In this document: piece after piece, positions 50,768 to 61,590 of the stretch
How the letters are laid out: each line of letters opens with the position of its first letter
Position numbering within the stretch: position 1 is the stretch's first letter
DNA from: an uncultured Aquimarina sp.
Lineage (GTDB): Bacteria > Bacteroidota > Bacteroidia > Flavobacteriales > Flavobacteriaceae
Length of the DNA: 64,000 nucleotides
Assembly (NCBI GenBank): GCA_947493495.1
Contig: CANLRN010000014.1
Coordinates: 1 to 64,000, forward strand
Direction: 5' to 3'
The notes under the pieces: generated by a model
What the model saw: the letters and a program-made list of their open reading frames with translations, nothing else
Databases searched by the model: none
What the model was told of the DNA's origin: nothing
Position numbers and translations under genes: made by a program

Positions 50768-51979
50768 ATGAGCCTTTCTAAAATTACATTCTCCAATGCA
50801 CAAGGTCAAACGCTATCTGGGCGCTTAGAGTTACCAGCAGATCAACATCCACATAATTTTGCCCTGTTTGCACATTGTTTTACGTGCACCAAAAATTTAA
50901 GCGCTGTTCGTAATATCAGTCGTGCACTGACTTCTCAAGGATTTGGAGTATTGCGATTCGATTTTACAGGTCTGGGAGAAAGTGAGGGTGATTTTGAAGA
51001 TACTAATTTCTCAGGGAATGTAGAAGACTTAATTGCAGCTGCAAACTACCTGTCTCAGCACTATAAAGCACCATCCTTACTTGTTGGACATTCATTAGGA
51101 GGTGCAGCAGCTATCTTTGCTGCTTCGCAGATAGATACGATAAAAGCTGTTGCTACAGTGGGTGCTCCTTCTAATCCTATTCATGTACAACATCTACTCA
51201 AAAGCAGTATAAACGAAATCGAAACTACTGGGCAGGCAATCGTTCATCTAAGTGGTAGAGATTTTACGATTAAAAAACAGTTTATCGACGATTTAGAAAC
51301 TAAATCTCTTCCTGACACGGTTAAACATCTAGGGAAAGCGATATTGGTACTCCATTCTCCACAGGATACTACTGTTGGAATAAAGAACGCAGAAGAAATA
51401 TACCGAGCTGCTAGACACCCCAAAAGTTTTGTTTCCTTAGATGGAGCTGATCATTTGCTGATGAATAAAGAAGACTCTTTATATACTGGAAATGTTATTG
51501 CTAGATGGTCATCTAGGTATGTGGATATCCCTACAGAACAACATCTTAAAAGTCAACATCAAGTGGTTGCTAGTTTAGGAAATAATCCAGGATTTACTAC
51601 ATCTATGAAAGTAGGTAATCATTATATGCTGGCTGATGAGCCAGAGAGTGTTGGTGGACACGATTTCGGCCCATCGCCTTATGAATATGTATCCGCTGGA
51701 TTATCTGCCTGCACCGCGATGACTATAAAAATGTATGTAGCCAGAAAAGGATGGGATCTACATGGTGTAGAAGTACATACCAACTATAGTAAATCACATA
51801 TTCATGATTGTGAAAACTGCGAAGATCAAAATGCAAAAATTGATACGTTCGAAAGAGCTATAAAAATAGAAGGGAATCTAGATGAAAAACAGATCGCTAG
51901 AATCTTACAAATAGCTGATAAATGCCCTGTTCATAAGACATTACATTCTGACACACAGATTATCACTAAATTAGTGTAA
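50768..51979 (+). CDS. Alpha/beta hydrolase-OsmC fusion protein
   Basis: N-terminal FALFAHCFTCTKNL...LVGHSLGGAAAI; C-terminal OsmC with SACTAMTIKMYVARKGW and CPVHKTL. Confidence 0.9.
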   Translation: MSLSKITFSNAQGQTLSGRLELPADQHPHNFALFAHCFTCTKNLSAVRNISRALTSQGFGVLRFDFTGLGESEGDFEDTNFSGNVEDLIAAANYLSQHYKAPSLLVGHSLGGAAAIFAASQIDTIKAVATVGAPSNPIHVQHLLKSSINEIETTGQAIVHLSGRDFTIKKQFIDDLETKSLPDTVKHLGKAILVLHSPQDTTVGIKNAEEIYRAARHPKSFVSLDGADHLLMNKEDSLYTGNVIARWSSRYVDIPTEQHLKSQHQVVASLGNNPGFTTSMKVGNHYMLADEPESVGGHDFGPSPYEYVSAGLSACTAMTIKMYVARKGWDLHGVEVHTNYSKSHIHDCENCEDQNAKIDTFERAIKIEGNLDEKQIARILQIADKCPVHKTLHSDTQIITKLV

Positions 51980-52002
51980 ATATACTGTTCTATTTAGGAG
52001 AT

Positions 52003-52398
52003 TTATGTAATCAGAACCCCTCGCTGCTCTAATATGGGTATATCCTGAAAAGCGTTTTCATTAATGGTGTTTTTTCTAAAAATATATTTCTTATCATAGA
52101 GCGTATTCTCGATAAAGAAAGTAACTGCGAATTCATTATTCATGCCAAACAATTCTTCTTGTAGCATTTCTATTTTAGCAGAAGACTTGGCTTTTACTGT
52201 ACCAATCCCATGGCGTAATAAAGATGTTTTACGTTCTTTATCATATCCCTTGGTCACTACCAATACCATCTCGATAGGAACATCCTGATCATTGATAATA
52301 TATGAATTCCAGTCATGAGAGGTGAATTCTTTATTCCATTCTTTTACCACAGCGATATACACATTCTTAACTGTGGGTATTTCGATATCTTTTTTCAA
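52003..52398 (-). CDS. Conserved hypothetical protein
   Basis: 131-aa ORF, compact spacing next to pheS. Confidence 0.6.
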   Translation of the reverse strand: MKKDIEIPTVKNVYIAVVKEWNKEFTSHDWNSYIINDQDVPIEMVLVVTKGYDKERKTSLLRHGIGTVKAKSSAKIEMLQEELFGMNNEFAVTFFIENTLYDKKYIFRKNTINENAFQDIPILEQRGVLIT

Positions 52399-52416
52399 TT
52401 TTTTGTATATGGGTGC

Positions 52417-53436
52417 TTATAGAGATGACTTAAACTGTTCTAAAAAACGAACATCATTTTCGCTGAGCATCCGAATATCAGAAATTCCATATAGTAATAG
52501 AGCGATACGATCAATCCCCATCCCAAAAGCAAATCCACTATATTCCTCTGGATCTATATTACAATTTTTAAGCACATTAGGGTCTACCATCCCACAGCCC
52601 ATAATTTCTAGCCAGCCTGTTCCTTTGGTCATTTTATAATCCGTTTCTGTTTCTAAACCCCAATATACATCTACCTCAGCACTAGGCTCTGTGAATGGAA
52701 AATAAGATGGGCGTAATCTAATCTTAGATTTTCCAAACATCTCTGTTGTAAAATATTGTAATGTTTGTTTCAGATCAGCAAAGGATACATCTTTATCAAT
52801 ATACAGCCCTTCTACCTGATGAAAAAAGCAGTGCGATCTGGCTGAGATGGCCTCATTACGATATACTCGCCCTGGTGAGATGGTACGAATTGGTGGTTGG
52901 TTATTCTCCATATAGCGAACTTGTACCGATGAGGTGTGGGTACGTAATAGAATATCTGGATCTGTCTGAATAAAAAAGGTGTCTTGCATATCACGAGCTG
53001 GATGATATTCTGGCAAATTCAGTGCTGTAAAGTTATGCCAGTCATCCTCTATCTCTGGACCTTCACTTACATTAAATCCAATATGAGAAAAAATATCAAT
53101 GATCTGATTTTTAACTAAGGATATCGGATGACGAGACCCTATAGTAATTGGTTCTGAAGGGCGTGTCATATCTCCAAGCACTCCTTTGTTTTCTTCTTTG
53201 GATTCTAATTCATCTTTTAATGCACGAACTTTTTCCTCTGCGGCATTTTTTAAGGTATTTACTGTCTGACCAAATTCTTTCTTTTGTTCTGCAGCTACAT
53301 TTTTAAACTCTGCAAAGAAATCGTTAATCAAGCCTTTTTTACCAGAAAATTTAATTCTAAAAGCTTCTACTTCTTCTTTTGTCTTAGCCTTAAATTCTTC
53401 TACTTCGGCAATATATTCTTTAATCTTATCGATCAT
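52417..53436 (-). CDS. pheS: Phenylalanine--tRNA ligase alpha subunit
   Basis: HPISLVKNQIIDIFSHIGFNVSEGPEIEDDWHNFTALNLPEYHPARDMQDTFF; FAFGMGIDRIALLLYGI; Met at 53436 preferred. Confidence 0.95.
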   Translation of the reverse strand: MIDKIKEYIAEVEEFKAKTKEEVEAFRIKFSGKKGLINDFFAEFKNVAAEQKKEFGQTVNTLKNAAEEKVRALKDELESKEENKGVLGDMTRPSEPITIGSRHPISLVKNQIIDIFSHIGFNVSEGPEIEDDWHNFTALNLPEYHPARDMQDTFFIQTDPDILLRTHTSSVQVRYMENNQPPIRTISPGRVYRNEAISARSHCFFHQVEGLYIDKDVSFADLKQTLQYFTTEMFGKSKIRLRPSYFPFTEPSAEVDVYWGLETETDYKMTKGTGWLEIMGCGMVDPNVLKNCNIDPEEYSGFAFGMGIDRIALLLYGISDIRMLSENDVRFLEQFKSSL

Positions 53437-53625
53437 GATCTTATTCTTGATAAGGAACAAATTTACTAGATAATTCAACAAAAAGCATTAAAAAAATGAT
53501 AGAAATAGCACTTTTATAACTTTTGTCTTTATGAAATGATTTACATTTATAATTTTATATTTTCTTCTAGTACATATAATATGATGTTGTAGCCAATAGT
53601 TGAACAAAAAACTTATCGATTTAAT

Positions 53626-54069
53626 ATGGAAAAATCTAAGCTAAAATTTATACCTGCTCAACAAAATGACATTAAATACCTTCTCGATTTAAGAATAAAC
53701 ACAATGAATGAACATCTAATTAACTCTGAAATGGATATAGATGTCAAAAACCATATAAAACGAATTAAATATAAATGGGATGATTTAAAAATAATCTTAT
53801 TAAACAACAATAGGATAGGAATGCTCAAAGTATTTGAAGATGACTTAAACATCGAAATAATTCAAATTCAAATTGATCCTAAATATCAAAATTTTGGTAC
53901 TGGGGAACAGATAATCAGATTGAAAATAAAGGAGGTTATCAAAAAAAGAAAATCACTAATTGTAAGCGTTTTAAAACAAAATAAAGCTAAAAAACTATAT
54001 GACAAATTAGGATTCAAAGTAATAGAAGAAAATGATTCGTCTTACTTAATGAAATATCAATATAGTTAA
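53626..54069 (+). CDS. GNAT-like acetyltransferase
   Basis: IQIQIDPKYQNFGTGEQIIRLKIKEVIKKRKSLIVSVLKQNKAKKLYDKLGFKV. Confidence 0.8.
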   Translation: MEKSKLKFIPAQQNDIKYLLDLRINTMNEHLINSEMDIDVKNHIKRIKYKWDDLKIILLNNNRIGMLKVFEDDLNIEIIQIQIDPKYQNFGTGEQIIRLKIKEVIKKRKSLIVSVLKQNKAKKLYDKLGFKVIEENDSSYLMKYQYS

Positions 54070-54247
54070 ATTAATACTCTTCTATTCTAGAAAACGAACT
54101 GCAAACACTATGCTTTCAGAGTATTTTGAGCTAAGGGAATTGGGTATTTGCGGGGTCCGCGTCACAAATTTTATTAGTTTACTACTACATTTAAAAAACT
54201 AAAAAGTGAGCGCCTTGTGCTCTACCTAACTTTCTATTTATTTAGTG

Positions 54248-54604
54248 CTATACAATGTATTCACTTTTTAGAAAATAACTGACTATTGCTTCTTTCATTA
54301 GGACAGATTGTTCTCCAGCTTTGAGATTAGGTAATTGTTCTTTTATGGTATAATGCGGCCAGCCTTGCTCATCGAAATAATCAAATTCGTAATACCCATA
54401 AGGTTCTAATAGTCTACAAATGGCAATATGCATCAAATCTAATTTTTCATCTTTTTTAAATTTTTGATGAGGCTTTCCTAATTCTTGTATCCCAATTAAG
54501 TAGATAATCGCATCCAGATCTAATGTTTCGCCATCTGCAAACTGATTTGATAGTTTCTCTACCAATCCTTCCCATCGCTCTTTTAGTTTTTCATCTCTTG
54601 CCAT
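54248..54604 (-). CDS. Conserved hypothetical protein
   Basis: MARDEKLKERWEGLVEKLSNQFADGETLDLDAIIYLIGIQELG...; start at 54604. Confidence 0.65.
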   Translation of the reverse strand: MARDEKLKERWEGLVEKLSNQFADGETLDLDAIIYLIGIQELGKPHQKFKKDEKLDLMHIAICRLLEPYGYYEFDYFDEQGWPHYTIKEQLPNLKAGEQSVLMKEAIVSYFLKSEYIV

Positions 54605-54687
54605 AGTATTCTGTAAAGTGCAAAAATACAAATTGACGTTGTACTTTCATTTAAAATAGTATCTTAGTATTTCTAAAAGCATTTCCA

Positions 54688-55200
54688 ATGAATTATATAG
54701 ATATCATTTTAGCCATCTTATTGCTTTGGGGTTTAATACACGGGCTTAGAAAAGGATTATTTGCTTCTATAGCTTCAATGGTAGCCCTTATTGCTGGTAT
54801 CTATATTGCTGTTCATTTTTCTCATATTATGGGAGATTTTATTGGAAAATATGTAGACTGGGGTGAGGGAGCCATGCGATTGACGGCTTTTGCCATTACA
54901 TTTATCGTCGTGATTATTCTAGTTTCCTTAGCAGGAAAGTTATTAACCAAAATTGCTGATTTTGCTTCTTTAGGAATTCTAAATAAGCTTTTGGGTGCTG
55001 CTTTTGGGGTGTTAAAATTTGCTTTTATCGCTAGTGTCGTGATTATGCTTTTAGATGCTGGAAATAGAACGCTAAATATCATTAAACAAGAAACATTAGA
55101 TGCTTCATTATTATATGCTCCAGTACAAAAATTAGCGCCAATGGTATTGCCCAAAATACTAAAGGATAACACCTCAGAAAAAGAAAATCAAAAAGCTTAA
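54688..55200 (+). CDS. CvpA family membrane protein
   Basis: MNYIDIILAILLLWGLIHGLRKGLFASIASMVALIAGIYIAVHFS. Confidence 0.85.
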   Translation: MNYIDIILAILLLWGLIHGLRKGLFASIASMVALIAGIYIAVHFSHIMGDFIGKYVDWGEGAMRLTAFAITFIVVIILVSLAGKLLTKIADFASLGILNKLLGAAFGVLKFAFIASVVIMLLDAGNRTLNIIKQETLDASLLYAPVQKLAPMVLPKILKDNTSEKENQKA

Positions 55201-55240
55201 GCTCTCTAGTTATTAAGTGTTATGTAATCCCTACATATCT

Positions 55241-57127
55241 TTAGGCTGTATTCTTTACAGTATGCATAATATACTCTAAACAAGATTCAAAGTCCTTAAA
55301 AATAGAAGCATCAGATACCAAATCAGGAATAATATCTATATTTTCCATCATATACCTAGGTTGTTTTGGTAATCCAACAAATAATACCTTGATCCCTTTT
55401 TCTTGAAGTCCTAAAATAATTTCTTCCATCGTATATAACCCTGATTGATCCATATACTGCATTTTATCTAATCGAACAATCACCACTTTAGAGGTATCTG
55501 GTATTTGCGCAGCCAAATTCTGAAAATCACTAGTAGATCCAAAAAACAAAGGTCCTTTGACATGTTTTATGAACACTTCTTCTTTTAATTGTTCTGGAAA
55601 ATCTTTTTCATCACTCCAAGCTTCTTCTTTGAGTGATTTTACATCAGAGCGCTCTGCAGTAAGGTCTCCAATTTTTTTCATAAACATAAGGCAAGCGATG
55701 ACTAATCCAATCCCTACGGCATACACTAAGTTCCAAAATGTAGAAAGTAGTAATACCACAACCATTATCAACACCTCAGAACTCAGTTTTATAGGACCTA
55801 ATTTAATATCCTTAGGCATACTTGGTATCGCTTTTAATCCTTTATAGTCCATGACCCCAATACCAACAGTAATCAATATCCCTGCAAGAACAGCTGCTGG
55901 TATATTAGAGGCTACTGGGGCTAATCCTAGCATAACAATTAATAAAACTAATCCTGCAATCATCCCCGATAATTTAGTGGTCCCTCCTGCATTAATATTT
56001 ACTACAGTTCTAATGGTCGCTCCAGCACCTGGTATACCACCAAATAATGCTGCTATACTATTACCAATTCCTTGACCTACTAATTCTTTATTTGGTTTGT
56101 GTCTCGTTTTGGTCATATTATCGGCAATGACACTGGTCAATAAAGAATCAATAGCACCTAATAATGCTAATGTTAGGGCCGTGAATATATAAGGAGTTAT
56201 ATTACTTAGACTAAAACCCGTAAATATTTCCCATCTGGGTATTGGCAAACCACTAGGAATTTCTTCTATACGACGGTAATCTAATCCAAAACCATAGGCA
56301 ATTCCAGACATAACCACTAACGCGACCAATGTACTGGGAACTACTTTGGTAATTCGTTTAAATCCATAAATTATAAAAATAGTGCCTAACGCCAGTAACA
56401 GTTCTAGCCAATTAATATTTTTTAGTGCTCTGGGCAATATCTTAATAGCACCAAAAGCACCTGATGCTTCTTTTCCTGCAAGTGTTTGGGACTCTTTTAG
56501 GATATCTGCTTCGGAAATAGTGTTGGCTTTGGAGATCGTTTCTTTAAAATCTTCTAATACTAATATTCCTTTTCCTGCTTCGTCTTTGAGAATATTTTTC
56601 AGGATTACCTCTTCTGCTTTAGGTTTAAATTTTGAAACAAAATCCTGATCTTCTTTGGGGTAATATCCTACCGAAGGCAATATCTGAGTAAGTAATATAA
56701 TCACACCAATGGCTGTCATAAATCCAGAAATTACCGGATAAGGAATGTATTTTATATATTTTCCAAGACCTATCGCTCCTAATAGTACCTGTATCAATCC
56801 ACATAGAAGAAAAATAATCAAAATAGCAGGTAGTGCTTTTTCTACGCTCCCATCATTGGCAGCAATAATCCCTGCTATCACGACCATGCTTACTGCAGTC
56901 ATGGGCGCAGTAGGGCCTGAAATCTGTGTATTAGTTCCTCCAAAAAGTGCTGCAAAAAAACTTATAAAAATGGCTCCGTATAATCCTGCAGTTGGTCCTA
57001 ATCCAGAAGACACTCCAAAAGCTAGTGCTAATGGCAATGCAACAATTCCTGAGGTTAACCCACCAAAAGCATCTCCTTTTAAATTACTAAAAAATCCTTT
57101 CATTAGTTTAATGATTTTATTTGACAA
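55241..57127 (-). CDS. SulP-family anion transporter with STAS domain
   Basis: GGLTSGIVALPLALAFGVSSGLGPTAGLYGAIFISFFAALFGGTNTQISGPTAPM; C-terminal STAS. Confidence 0.92.
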   Translation of the reverse strand: MSNKIIKLMKGFFSNLKGDAFGGLTSGIVALPLALAFGVSSGLGPTAGLYGAIFISFFAALFGGTNTQISGPTAPMTAVSMVVIAGIIAANDGSVEKALPAILIIFLLCGLIQVLLGAIGLGKYIKYIPYPVISGFMTAIGVIILLTQILPSVGYYPKEDQDFVSKFKPKAEEVILKNILKDEAGKGILVLEDFKETISKANTISEADILKESQTLAGKEASGAFGAIKILPRALKNINWLELLLALGTIFIIYGFKRITKVVPSTLVALVVMSGIAYGFGLDYRRIEEIPSGLPIPRWEIFTGFSLSNITPYIFTALTLALLGAIDSLLTSVIADNMTKTRHKPNKELVGQGIGNSIAALFGGIPGAGATIRTVVNINAGGTTKLSGMIAGLVLLIVMLGLAPVASNIPAAVLAGILITVGIGVMDYKGLKAIPSMPKDIKLGPIKLSSEVLIMVVVLLLSTFWNLVYAVGIGLVIACLMFMKKIGDLTAERSDVKSLKEEAWSDEKDFPEQLKEEVFIKHVKGPLFFGSTSDFQNLAAQIPDTSKVVIVRLDKMQYMDQSGLYTMEEIILGLQEKGIKVLFVGLPKQPRYMMENIDIIPDLVSDASIFKDFESCLEYIMHTVKNTA

Positions 57128-57158
57128 TAATAATAAATCCTTTTGGATTTACAATCAA

Positions 57159-57192
57159 AAAAACCCAAGTCAAAAAAATGACTTGGGTTTAT
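57159..57192 (-). terminator. Hairpin terminator
   Basis: aaacccaagtcaaaaaaatgacttgggttt. Confidence 0.7.
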
Positions 57193-57210
57193 TAATGAAA
57201 TATTTATTTC

Positions 57211-57843
57211 TTAATTTTCATAAAAAGTAACGCTCCCGTCACTGATATTATACATCCCACCGATAATCAAAATCTCACCATTAGCTTCCATTTCATTAAG
57301 TACTTGACTTTGTTTTCTAATATTATCAATAGTCATGTGTACATTTTTTACTGCGACTTCATTGACAAAATCGATATTTCCTGAATTTCTTTTAGCAGCA
57401 TCTGCAGGCTCTGTAACGGCCGCTACTGCTGGTTTTATTTTGCTTAGCAAGGCTGTAAGATTTCCTAGCTTGGCATCATCACATGCTCCTTTTACAGCTC
57501 CACAAGCGGTGTGACCTAATACCACTACTACTTTAGTCCCTGCAAGTTTACACGCAAATTCCATACTCCCCAAGATATCTTCATTCACAAAATTACCTGC
57601 TACTCGAGCACTAAAAATATCTCCTATCCCTTGATCAAAAATCAATTCTGAAGATACTCTAGAGTCTATACAACTTAGAATGGTTGCAAACGGGTACTGA
57701 CCTGATTTGGTATCATTAACCTGATCCAACAGATCTCTATTGGCCATTTTCTTTTTCTGAAATCTTTCGTTCCCTTCTTTTAGCAACTCTATTGCTAGTT
57801 GCGGTGTAATGTCAGCTTGTGTCTCTTTAGTATGTGCTTTCAT
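57211..57843 (-). CDS. Beta-carbonic anhydrase
   Basis: PFATILSCIDSRVSSELIFDQGIGDIFSARVAGN, VVVLGHTACGAVKGA. Confidence 0.95.
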   Translation of the reverse strand: MKAHTKETQADITPQLAIELLKEGNERFQKKKMANRDLLDQVNDTKSGQYPFATILSCIDSRVSSELIFDQGIGDIFSARVAGNFVNEDILGSMEFACKLAGTKVVVVLGHTACGAVKGACDDAKLGNLTALLSKIKPAVAAVTEPADAAKRNSGNIDFVNEVAVKNVHMTIDNIRKQSQVLNEMEANGEILIIGGMYNISDGSVTFYEN

Positions 57844-57855
57844 ATTATATACTTT

Positions 57856-59454
57856 TTATGTTGTTTTTTTTCTTAATTTAAAAAACTGGATATAACTATC
57901 TGGATTTTCTACAATCCCTCGTTCTGATATTAATTGAATATCAATATTTCTATTTCTGGCTTTTTCTGAAAAATCCTCTAAAATCTCAATAATATCATTA
58001 TCCAAATATCTTGTTTTAGTAACATCTAATGTAAGATAGGTGCTCTCTGGTAATTTATCCAATTCTTTTAAGATAGCGCCTTTATTAAAAAAAGTAACTT
58101 CTTCTGCCAAGGTCATTTTTATCCTATTCTTCCCATCACTCTTATCTTCGATATGCAAAAAATGAGAGTTTTGGTAACTTTTAAACAAGATTACTACAAT
58201 CCCTACTGCTAATCCTAATCCAATTCCAACTAATAAATCGGTAAATACTATTCCCACTACAGTAACTATAAATGGCACAAATTGTTTCCAACCTGCTTGC
58301 CACATCGCTTTAAATGTAGCTGGTTTTGCTAATTTATATCCAACAATAAAAAGAATCGCTGCCAATACAGAAAGTGGAATTTTGTTAAGTAAGTTAGGGA
58401 TAAGAATTACGGATATCAATAAAAAGAATCCGTGAACAATAGCTGATACTTTGCTTTTTCCTCCTGATTGTATGTTTGCAGAACTACGAACGATTACTTG
58501 CGTAATCGGTAATCCTCCTATCATCCCTGAGATGATATTCCCTGTTCCCTGTGCTAATAATTCTCTATTGGTAGGTGTAACTCGTTTGAGTGGATCTATT
58601 TTATCTGTTGCCTCTACACAAAGTAATGTTTCTAATGATGCGACCAGAGCAATTGTAAAGGCTGTAATTAACACATCACCTCTGGTAATTACTGCAAAGT
58701 TAGGAAAGGAAAATTGTCCTAAAAAACTATCAAAATTATCAGGTACTGGTACCGAAACCAGATGATCAGGCGTAATACCCATCGAACTATCTTTGGTAAA
58801 AAAATAAAAAATAATTCCTACCGCAACAGCAACAAGAGGGCCCTGTACTAATTGGAAAAATTTTCCTTTATTAGATAATACATTACTCCATAATAGCAAA
58901 ATAGCCAAACCTATGACAGCAATAATTGTTGCTCCCACACTAAAATTTCCACTCAATAACGCATTAAGGGTCTTTAGTAATTCTGTAAATGTGTTTTCTC
59001 CATCTACCTGAAGGAAAGCAAAATCTCCTTCTGGATTTTTATCTATACCAAAAAAATAGGGGATTTCTTTTAAAATAATAATAATCCCAATTCCTGTGAG
59101 CATACCCTTAATCACTGAAGAAGGGAAATAGTATCCAATAATTCCGAATTTCAGTACTCCAAACAGTATCTGTATTACACCACCAAGTACTACGGCAACC
59201 AAAAAGTTTTCAAAACCTCCCAAGGCTCCTATAGCTGTTAAAACAATAGCTGCTAAGCCTGCAGCTGGGCCACTAACCCCTATTTGCGACCCACTAAGTA
59301 ATCCTACTATGATTCCTCCTACAATTCCTGCGATAAGCCCAGAAAAAAGTGGAGCACCACTAGCTAAAGCAATCCCTAAACATAAGGGTAAGGCTACAAA
59401 AAATACGACAATACTAGCAGGAAGATCGCTTTTTATATTTTTAAAAAAATTCAT
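57856..59454 (-). CDS. SulP-family anion (probable bicarbonate) transporter
   Basis: SDLPASIVVFFVALPLCLGIALASGAPLFSGLIAGIVGGIIVGLLSGSQIGVSGPAAGL; 13 nt from carbonic anhydrase gene. Confidence 0.9.
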   Translation of the reverse strand: MNFFKNIKSDLPASIVVFFVALPLCLGIALASGAPLFSGLIAGIVGGIIVGLLSGSQIGVSGPAAGLAAIVLTAIGALGGFENFLVAVVLGGVIQILFGVLKFGIIGYYFPSSVIKGMLTGIGIIIILKEIPYFFGIDKNPEGDFAFLQVDGENTFTELLKTLNALLSGNFSVGATIIAVIGLAILLLWSNVLSNKGKFFQLVQGPLVAVAVGIIFYFFTKDSSMGITPDHLVSVPVPDNFDSFLGQFSFPNFAVITRGDVLITAFTIALVASLETLLCVEATDKIDPLKRVTPTNRELLAQGTGNIISGMIGGLPITQVIVRSSANIQSGGKSKVSAIVHGFFLLISVILIPNLLNKIPLSVLAAILFIVGYKLAKPATFKAMWQAGWKQFVPFIVTVVGIVFTDLLVGIGLGLAVGIVVILFKSYQNSHFLHIEDKSDGKNRIKMTLAEEVTFFNKGAILKELDKLPESTYLTLDVTKTRYLDNDIIEILEDFSEKARNRNIDIQLISERGIVENPDSYIQFFKLRKKTT

Positions 59455-59566
59455 ATTTTTTAATTAAATAAATTAATGTCATACATATGACAAATTAGTT
59501 TTTTGATGATTTCTTATGATCATCTACTCCTTATGTGTATGAGGAGCTAAAAATACTTGATAAAAT

Positions 59567-59896
59567 CTATGAAAGTCTTGGAGGTGGTGTGGTATATTCT
59601 AAATATACTGAAACAGTATAAAAATAAAATTCTGGATAGCATCTGATAATCAAATCACATATCCTTTTTGGATTTTCATCGTTATATTGAGAAATTTTAT
59701 CTTTTTTCTTAAGGTCTTCCTTTTCTGAGTTTTCTTTTTCGTTAGACTCAGATTTTTCTTCGTTATCATCGATATTAAAAACAATAGAAGTACCATCTTC
59801 ACTATACAAATCAAATAACTGCAATGCATAACTTCCTAGGTTTAATATAAAACCTAGTACAATTAATAATCTTGCTATCTTAATTTTAGTAATCAA
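59567..59896 (-). CDS. Hypothetical protein
   Basis: 109-aa ORF with N-terminal TM and charged middle. Confidence 0.45.
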   Translation of the reverse strand: MITKIKIARLLIVLGFILNLGSYALQLFDLYSEDGTSIVFNIDDNEEKSESNEKENSEKEDLKKKDKISQYNDENPKRICDLIIRCYPEFYFYTVSVYLEYTTPPPRLS

Positions 59897-59970
59897 TAGA
59901 GAATAATAATATTAAATGATAAAAATAATAGTAATACTTTCAAAATTTGTTAAATCGATTGTAAAATTAA

Positions 59971-60684
59971 TTATAGATATTTCTCTTTCTTCAATTCAGG
60001 TTCTTTCATAGTCGTATTTAGTATAAATTTCATGAACATGTATAGCCCTAGAATATGTGCTATATTGATAGGTATAGTATATATTATATCATAATGATAC
60101 AACTCATTAATTACGATTAAAGGAACTTGAAATAATGAAAGCACTCCAGATATCAATAGATTAACTCCATTTTTATAAACATCTGTGAGATATATAATAG
60201 AAAAAACTACTGAATACATTAATTGACTAAAAACACTTGCTATTACAACAGGTAATGCATATACAATAGACTCTTCTACTAACTGATAAACGGATAGTAT
60301 TACATAAGAAATTAAACTAAAAGTTAATAGTATAGGTATAGATAAAAGAATATTAAATCTAAATCTATCTAATAGGACTAATTTTTTTAGGGCTAGACTA
60401 CAAGAGAGAAAGTATATGGATATAGATATTCCAATACCACAAAAATACCCTATAAAATCATAGTACCAAAATATGTCACAGCATAGTATTGCTATGAGAC
60501 TTATAATGTACCAAAAATTTATTTTTTTGGCGTGCTTACAATAAATTATACCTATTGATATAATGACTATAGGAAGAATATAAATTAAATATCCTCTCTC
60601 CATAAAAATGCTTACTAAAATAGATATGACGAAAGAACAATAAAATAGTATATATTCCGACTGTATATTTTTAGAAATGTCCAA
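59971..60684 (-). CDS. Hypothetical multi-pass membrane protein
   Basis: 237 aa, several TM segments. Confidence 0.55.
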   Translation of the reverse strand: MDISKNIQSEYILFYCSFVISILVSIFMERGYLIYILPIVIISIGIIYCKHAKKINFWYIISLIAILCCDIFWYYDFIGYFCGIGISISIYFLSCSLALKKLVLLDRFRFNILLSIPILLTFSLISYVILSVYQLVEESIVYALPVVIASVFSQLMYSVVFSIIYLTDVYKNGVNLLISGVLSLFQVPLIVINELYHYDIIYTIPINIAHILGLYMFMKFILNTTMKEPELKKEKYL

Positions 60685-60827
60685 TATATAATTTGATGAA
60701 AATTAGTAGAATATACTAAAAAACTAGCCTTTCATCCTTAAAAATCTAATATAAAATCACTTTTAAGGCTTTCCCCTATGGCAAACATTTATTTTATAAG
60801 ATAATCAATCGCTCACAATATAGCAAC

Positions 60828-61580
60828 TTATAATTCTTTCAAGTCTGTACTAGGAATCCAACCAATTTTTCCATCGGTTAGTTTAATTTTTTTCCAATCA
60901 TTTACAGTCTCGATAATTTTTACTTTGGTGCCTTCGTGCAATTCAAAAACCTCTTCACTTCTTAGATTTGGTTCGCTTTTTATGGTAATTTCTTGGGCAA
61001 AAATAATCGCATACTGATTATCCATGATAAGATTATATTGTTTAAAAGCAAAGAAAATCGAAAATAGTCCAATCATTAATAGCAACCATGAGCTTATAAA
61101 AAATAATCGTTTCTTAGAAGAAATATGAGCATTATAATACAACATAAACAAAACTACAAACATTAGTATACAGCAAATAGAAATCCACGCCCATCCATCA
61201 AAACTAAACATATTAGTAAAGCTATTAATGGTACGAGATAGTACTCCTTCTGGTATAATATCTATAGAATCAATAGCTGCATTTTTGGCAAATGATAGAT
61301 TGTTTTTTATATCCTCATCATTAGGTGCTAATGCTAATGCTTTTTCGTAATAAAAAATACTAGGCCCTATATTACTCAATTTATAATGTGCATTTGCCAT
61401 ATTATAATATAGTGATCCGGATTCTTGTCCTTGATTGAGTATGGAAGAGTATGTATCAATAGCTTCTTGATATTTTTCTTGGTTATACAGTTCATTAGCT
61501 TGCTTAAAAACATCTTCGCTCTGAGCAACCCCTATAGAACTGATCAGCAACCAAACGACTATGGATATTAAATTCTTCAC
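60828..61580 (-). CDS. BatE-like TPR/SH3 protein
   Basis: TPR repeats, two TMs, C-terminal SH3-like region EGTKVKIIETVNDWKKIKLTDGKIGWIPSTDL; next to BatD. Confidence 0.85.
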   Translation of the reverse strand: MKNLISIVVWLLISSIGVAQSEDVFKQANELYNQEKYQEAIDTYSSILNQGQESGSLYYNMANAHYKLSNIGPSIFYYEKALALAPNDEDIKNNLSFAKNAAIDSIDIIPEGVLSRTINSFTNMFSFDGWAWISICCILMFVVLFMLYYNAHISSKKRLFFISSWLLLMIGLFSIFFAFKQYNLIMDNQYAIIFAQEITIKSEPNLRSEEVFELHEGTKVKIIETVNDWKKIKLTDGKIGWIPSTDLKEL

Positions 61581-61590
61581 TAGTTATTTT

